NCBI GenBank assembly: GCA_011390235.1
Contig: JAABSS010000502.1
Location: forward strand, 1 to 8,202
Reading direction: 5' to 3'
Length of the DNA stretch: 8,202 nucleotides
Origin: Desulfotignum sp.
Lineage (GTDB): Bacteria; Desulfobacterota; Desulfobacteria; Desulfobacterales; Desulfobacteraceae
Position numbers and translations under genes: made by a program. The notes under the pieces were generated by a model, which was not told the origin of the DNA, searched no databases, and was given only the letters and a program-made list of their open reading frames with translations. Below are positions 6,809 through 8,202 of this stretch, one piece after another; position 1 is the stretch's first letter; every line of letters begins with the position of its first letter.

Positions 6809-6818
6809 CCGATATCGG
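6809..6818. repeat. 10-bp perfect palindrome amid GATAT repeats
   Basis: CCGATATCGG at 6809-6818 is a perfect palindrome. On the minus strand, GATAT occurs three times within about 21 bp (in GATATTGATATCCGATATC). It lies between the FKBP stop and the terminator, where a promoter for the amidohydrolase gene would have to lie. It could be an operator, or simply chance. Confidence 0.3.
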
Positions 6819-6833
6819 ATATCAATATCTCAA

Positions 6834-7334
6834 TCAGCAGCTGCATCCGCCGCCTTCTCCTGATCCGCAGCCGCCGGAACCGCACGCGTGGGCATCAGGT
6901 TCCAGCCCTGTTTCCCTTACGGTAATATCAAAGACAAGGGTTTCCCCTGCCAACATATGGTTAATGTCCATTTTCACGTTTTCGTCCGTGATCTCGGCCA
7001 CTGTAGCCGGAACAGGCCGGCCCTGGGGATCCTGAAGCTGGAGTACAATGCCTTCTGTCAAAGGAATTTCTTCGGGAATATGTTCCCTGGGTATGTCCAC
7101 AATGGCATCTTCATGGCGGGGACCGTATCCCTCTTCCGGGGGAACCTCAACGGTTTTGGACTCACCGGGCTTCATTCCCATAACGGCATTATCAAATCCC
7201 TGGATGAGCATACCCGCCCCCACAGTAAATTTTAACGGCTCTTTTCCTTCGGATGTATCAAATATGGTACCATCTGTTTTTTTTCCCGTATAGTCCACGG
7301 AAATGGTATCGCCTGCCTTGATTGTTTCAGTCAT
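6834..7334 (-). CDS. slyD: SlyD-like FKBP peptidyl-prolyl isomerase with Cys-rich metal-binding tail
   Basis: This 166-residue cytoplasmic protein is predicted to catalyse prolyl cis-trans isomerisation and act as a chaperone. The FKBP part is split, as in SlyD: VDYTGKKTDGTIFDTS and GAGMLIQGFDNAVMGMKPGE in the N-terminal half, an insert-in-flap chaperone segment at about 76-126, then NHMLAGETLVFDITV returning to the FKBP fold. The last 20 residues hold H149, C151, C156, C164 and C166 in a Gly/Ser linker, a likely metal-binding tail; in E. coli SlyD the longer His/Cys tail binds nickel for hydrogenase maturation. ATG at 7334 follows AAAGGA with a 9-nt A/T spacer. The gene stands alone between a 171-bp upstream spacer and its own strong terminator. 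The family is clear; a nickel role is inferred. Confidence 0.9.
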   Translation of the reverse strand: MTETIKAGDTISVDYTGKKTDGTIFDTSEGKEPLKFTVGAGMLIQGFDNAVMGMKPGESKTVEVPPEEGYGPRHEDAIVDIPREHIPEEIPLTEGIVLQLQDPQGRPVPATVAEITDENVKMDINHMLAGETLVFDITVRETGLEPDAHACGSGGCGSGEGGGCSC

Positions 7335-7349
7335 TTTTAAAAATCCTTT

Positions 7350-7371
7350 CAGGGCAAAATTTTCCGCCCTG
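7350..7371 (-). repeat. Imperfect inverted repeat immediately before the FKBP ribosome binding site
   Basis: On the minus strand, CAGGGC (7371-7366) and GCCCTG (7355-7350) form a 6-bp stem around a 10-nt loop GGAAAATTTT. The ribosome binding site AAAGGA follows at once. No T-run directly follows the stem, so it is a poor terminator. It could structure the leader of the FKBP mRNA or be a protein-binding site. Confidence 0.3.
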
Positions 7372-7451
7372 GTCGCCGGCTCCTGGTCCTTTTGTGCAGC
7401 AGCCGGTCATTCACATTATTTCCCTTACCGGGAAAAACGAACCCATTTGTA

Positions 7452-7480
7452 AACATAAGTGCCAAATCCCACTTGTCCAA
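7452..7480 (-). promoter_or_regulatory. Weak sigma-70-like promoter candidate for the FKBP gene
   Basis: In the 171-bp gap upstream of the FKBP gene, TTGGAC (7480-7475) and TATGTT (7457-7452) are 17 bp apart on the minus strand, matching the consensus at 3 of 6 and 4 of 6 positions. No terminator is visible after the upstream beta-CASP gene, so read-through from it is equally possible. Apart from this, the gap holds only the inverted repeat and a doubtful 46-codon ORF. Confidence 0.22.
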
Positions 7481-7505
7481 TATATTCATCTTGTTTTTTG
7501 GAATT

Positions 7506-8202
7506 TTACACCGCAATTGCGTCCCCGAAAGCCGGGATGAACACATCATACCCTTTTTGTTCAAGATGGCGGGCAAAGGCGCTGCTCTGGGAGGCTTCAC
7601 CGTGGACAATGGCGATTTTGCCGATATTCAGGTTGGATTCTGTGACAAGTTTATCCAGTTCATGTTTGTCACCATGGGCACTGAATCCGTCTATGTTTTC
7701 CACCCGGGCGGCCAGGGGATAGGATTTGCCCAGAATTTTAACTTCAGGGGGATGCTGGGCATTATTGTTTTCAGCTGCCTGTGCTCCCAATTCCTGAAGA
7801 CGCCGGCCCAGGGTATGCTCGGCCATATATCCCACCATCAGGATGGTATTTTTGGGGTTGTGTATCTTATACCGCAAATGGTGGAGGATCCGGCCTGCCT
7901 CACACATGCCTGAAGCGGAAATCACCACATGGGGAGCCTGTTCCCTGGTCAACGCCATGGACTCTTCAACGCTCTGTACAAATCTGACTTTGTCAAAATA
8001 AAACGGGTTCAGGCCTTTTTCAAGAAAGGCGGCATGGGTTTCTTTGTCATAGGTTTCCGGATGTTCCCCGAACACCCGGGTAATATTGGATGCCAGGGGA
8101 CTGTCCACATAGATGGGCTGCCTGGGCACCTCATTGTTTTTATACAACCCATGCAGCACATAAATCAGTTCCTGGGTCCGGCCGAAGGCAAAGGAGGGAA
8201 TA
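7506..8202 (-). CDS. Beta-CASP metallo-beta-lactamase-fold RNase-like protein, 5' end off the window
   Basis: Only the C-terminal 231 residues are inside the window; the frame is open to the right edge. The segment starts IPSFAFGRTQELIY, then YVDSPLA, VISASGMCEAGR, FSAHGD and IVHGE. These are the beta-CASP/RMMBL signatures of the YSH1/CPSF-73-like group; FSAHGD and VHGE carry the histidines of motifs B and C that help bind zinc. The N-terminal HxHxDH metal motif must lie beyond the edge and cannot be confirmed. A GTG at 8159 is not the start, because conserved family sequence continues upstream of it. Bacterial members are usually annotated as exonuclease or MBL-fold metallohydrolase, acting on RNA. 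The region around residues 141-160 of this part, with AAENNNAQ, looks like a small insertion before the last strands. It is the first gene of the window in transcription order. Confidence 0.88.
   Translation of the reverse strand, partial: IPSFAFGRTQELIYVLHGLYKNNEVPRQPIYVDSPLASNITRVFGEHPETYDKETHAAFLEKGLNPFYFDKVRFVQSVEESMALTREQAPHVVISASGMCEAGRILHHLRYKIHNPKNTILMVGYMAEHTLGRRLQELGAQAAENNNAQHPPEVKILGKSYPLAARVENIDGFSAHGDKHELDKLVTESNLNIGKIAIVHGEASQSSAFARHLEQKGYDVFIPAFGDAIAV

Noticed and set aside
7448..7466. Sigma-54-like site (TTGGCAC on the minus strand) upstream of the FKBP gene
   Set aside because: The -24 GG is there, but at the required distance the -12 GC is replaced by TA, and that dinucleotide is nearly invariant in real sites.
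8117..8159. GTG at 8159 as the start of the beta-CASP gene
   Set aside because: Conserved family sequence (IPSFAFGRTQELIY) continues in frame to the window edge, so the gene starts outside the window.
1..8202. A mobile element, CRISPR array, defence island or biosynthetic cluster
   Set aside because: I saw no spaced direct repeats, terminal inverted repeats, transposase, integrase or defence-type gene. All genes are co-directional, closely spaced and mostly housekeeping.

Overview
The window is a compact bacterial chromosome segment of moderate G+C. Nine genes all lie on the minus strand, so transcription runs from the right edge to the left edge. No insertion sequence, integrase, tRNA, rRNA, CRISPR array or other sign of an accessory island is visible. 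The gene set (a CooC-type nickel ATPase, a UbiA/MqnP-like prenyltransferase, a SlyD-like FKBP with a Cys-rich tail, an ACT-ACT-HAD SerB) suggests an anaerobe using carbon monoxide dehydrogenase, most likely a sulfate reducer of the Desulfobacterota (Desulfobacteraceae-like). This assignment rests on remembered family resemblance and was not searched.

Layout in the direction of transcription: (1) the 3' part of a beta-CASP metallo-beta-lactamase RNase-like gene, running off the right edge; (2) after a 171-bp spacer, a SlyD-like FKBP prolyl isomerase, closed by a strong 11-bp intrinsic terminator; (3) a nitrilase-superfamily amidohydrolase and an orphan response regulator that overlap by 22 bp; (4) after a 118-bp spacer with a weak promoter candidate, a tight run of cooC, a SAM methyltransferase, a UbiA-family prenyltransferase and a tRNA nucleotidyltransferase, with gaps of 2, 30 and 4 bp; (5) after a possible weak terminator overlapping the nucleotidyltransferase stop codon, serB, whose stop codon is 5 bp from the left edge.

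Most genes are housekeeping: serine synthesis, tRNA 3'-end synthesis, quinone prenylation, nickel-cofactor maturation and protein folding. CooC and the metal-binding FKBP tail could both serve nickel enzymes, but nothing in the sequence proves this. I did not find a clearly new defence or mobile system. The points most worth a second look are the Cys-rich C-terminal module of the response regulator, the terminator whose U-tract touches the ribosome binding site of the next gene, and the cooC-methyltransferase-prenyltransferase cassette. No gene-free stretch exceeds 300 bp; the longest (7335-7505) holds a weak promoter candidate, a small inverted repeat and a doubtful 46-codon ORF.
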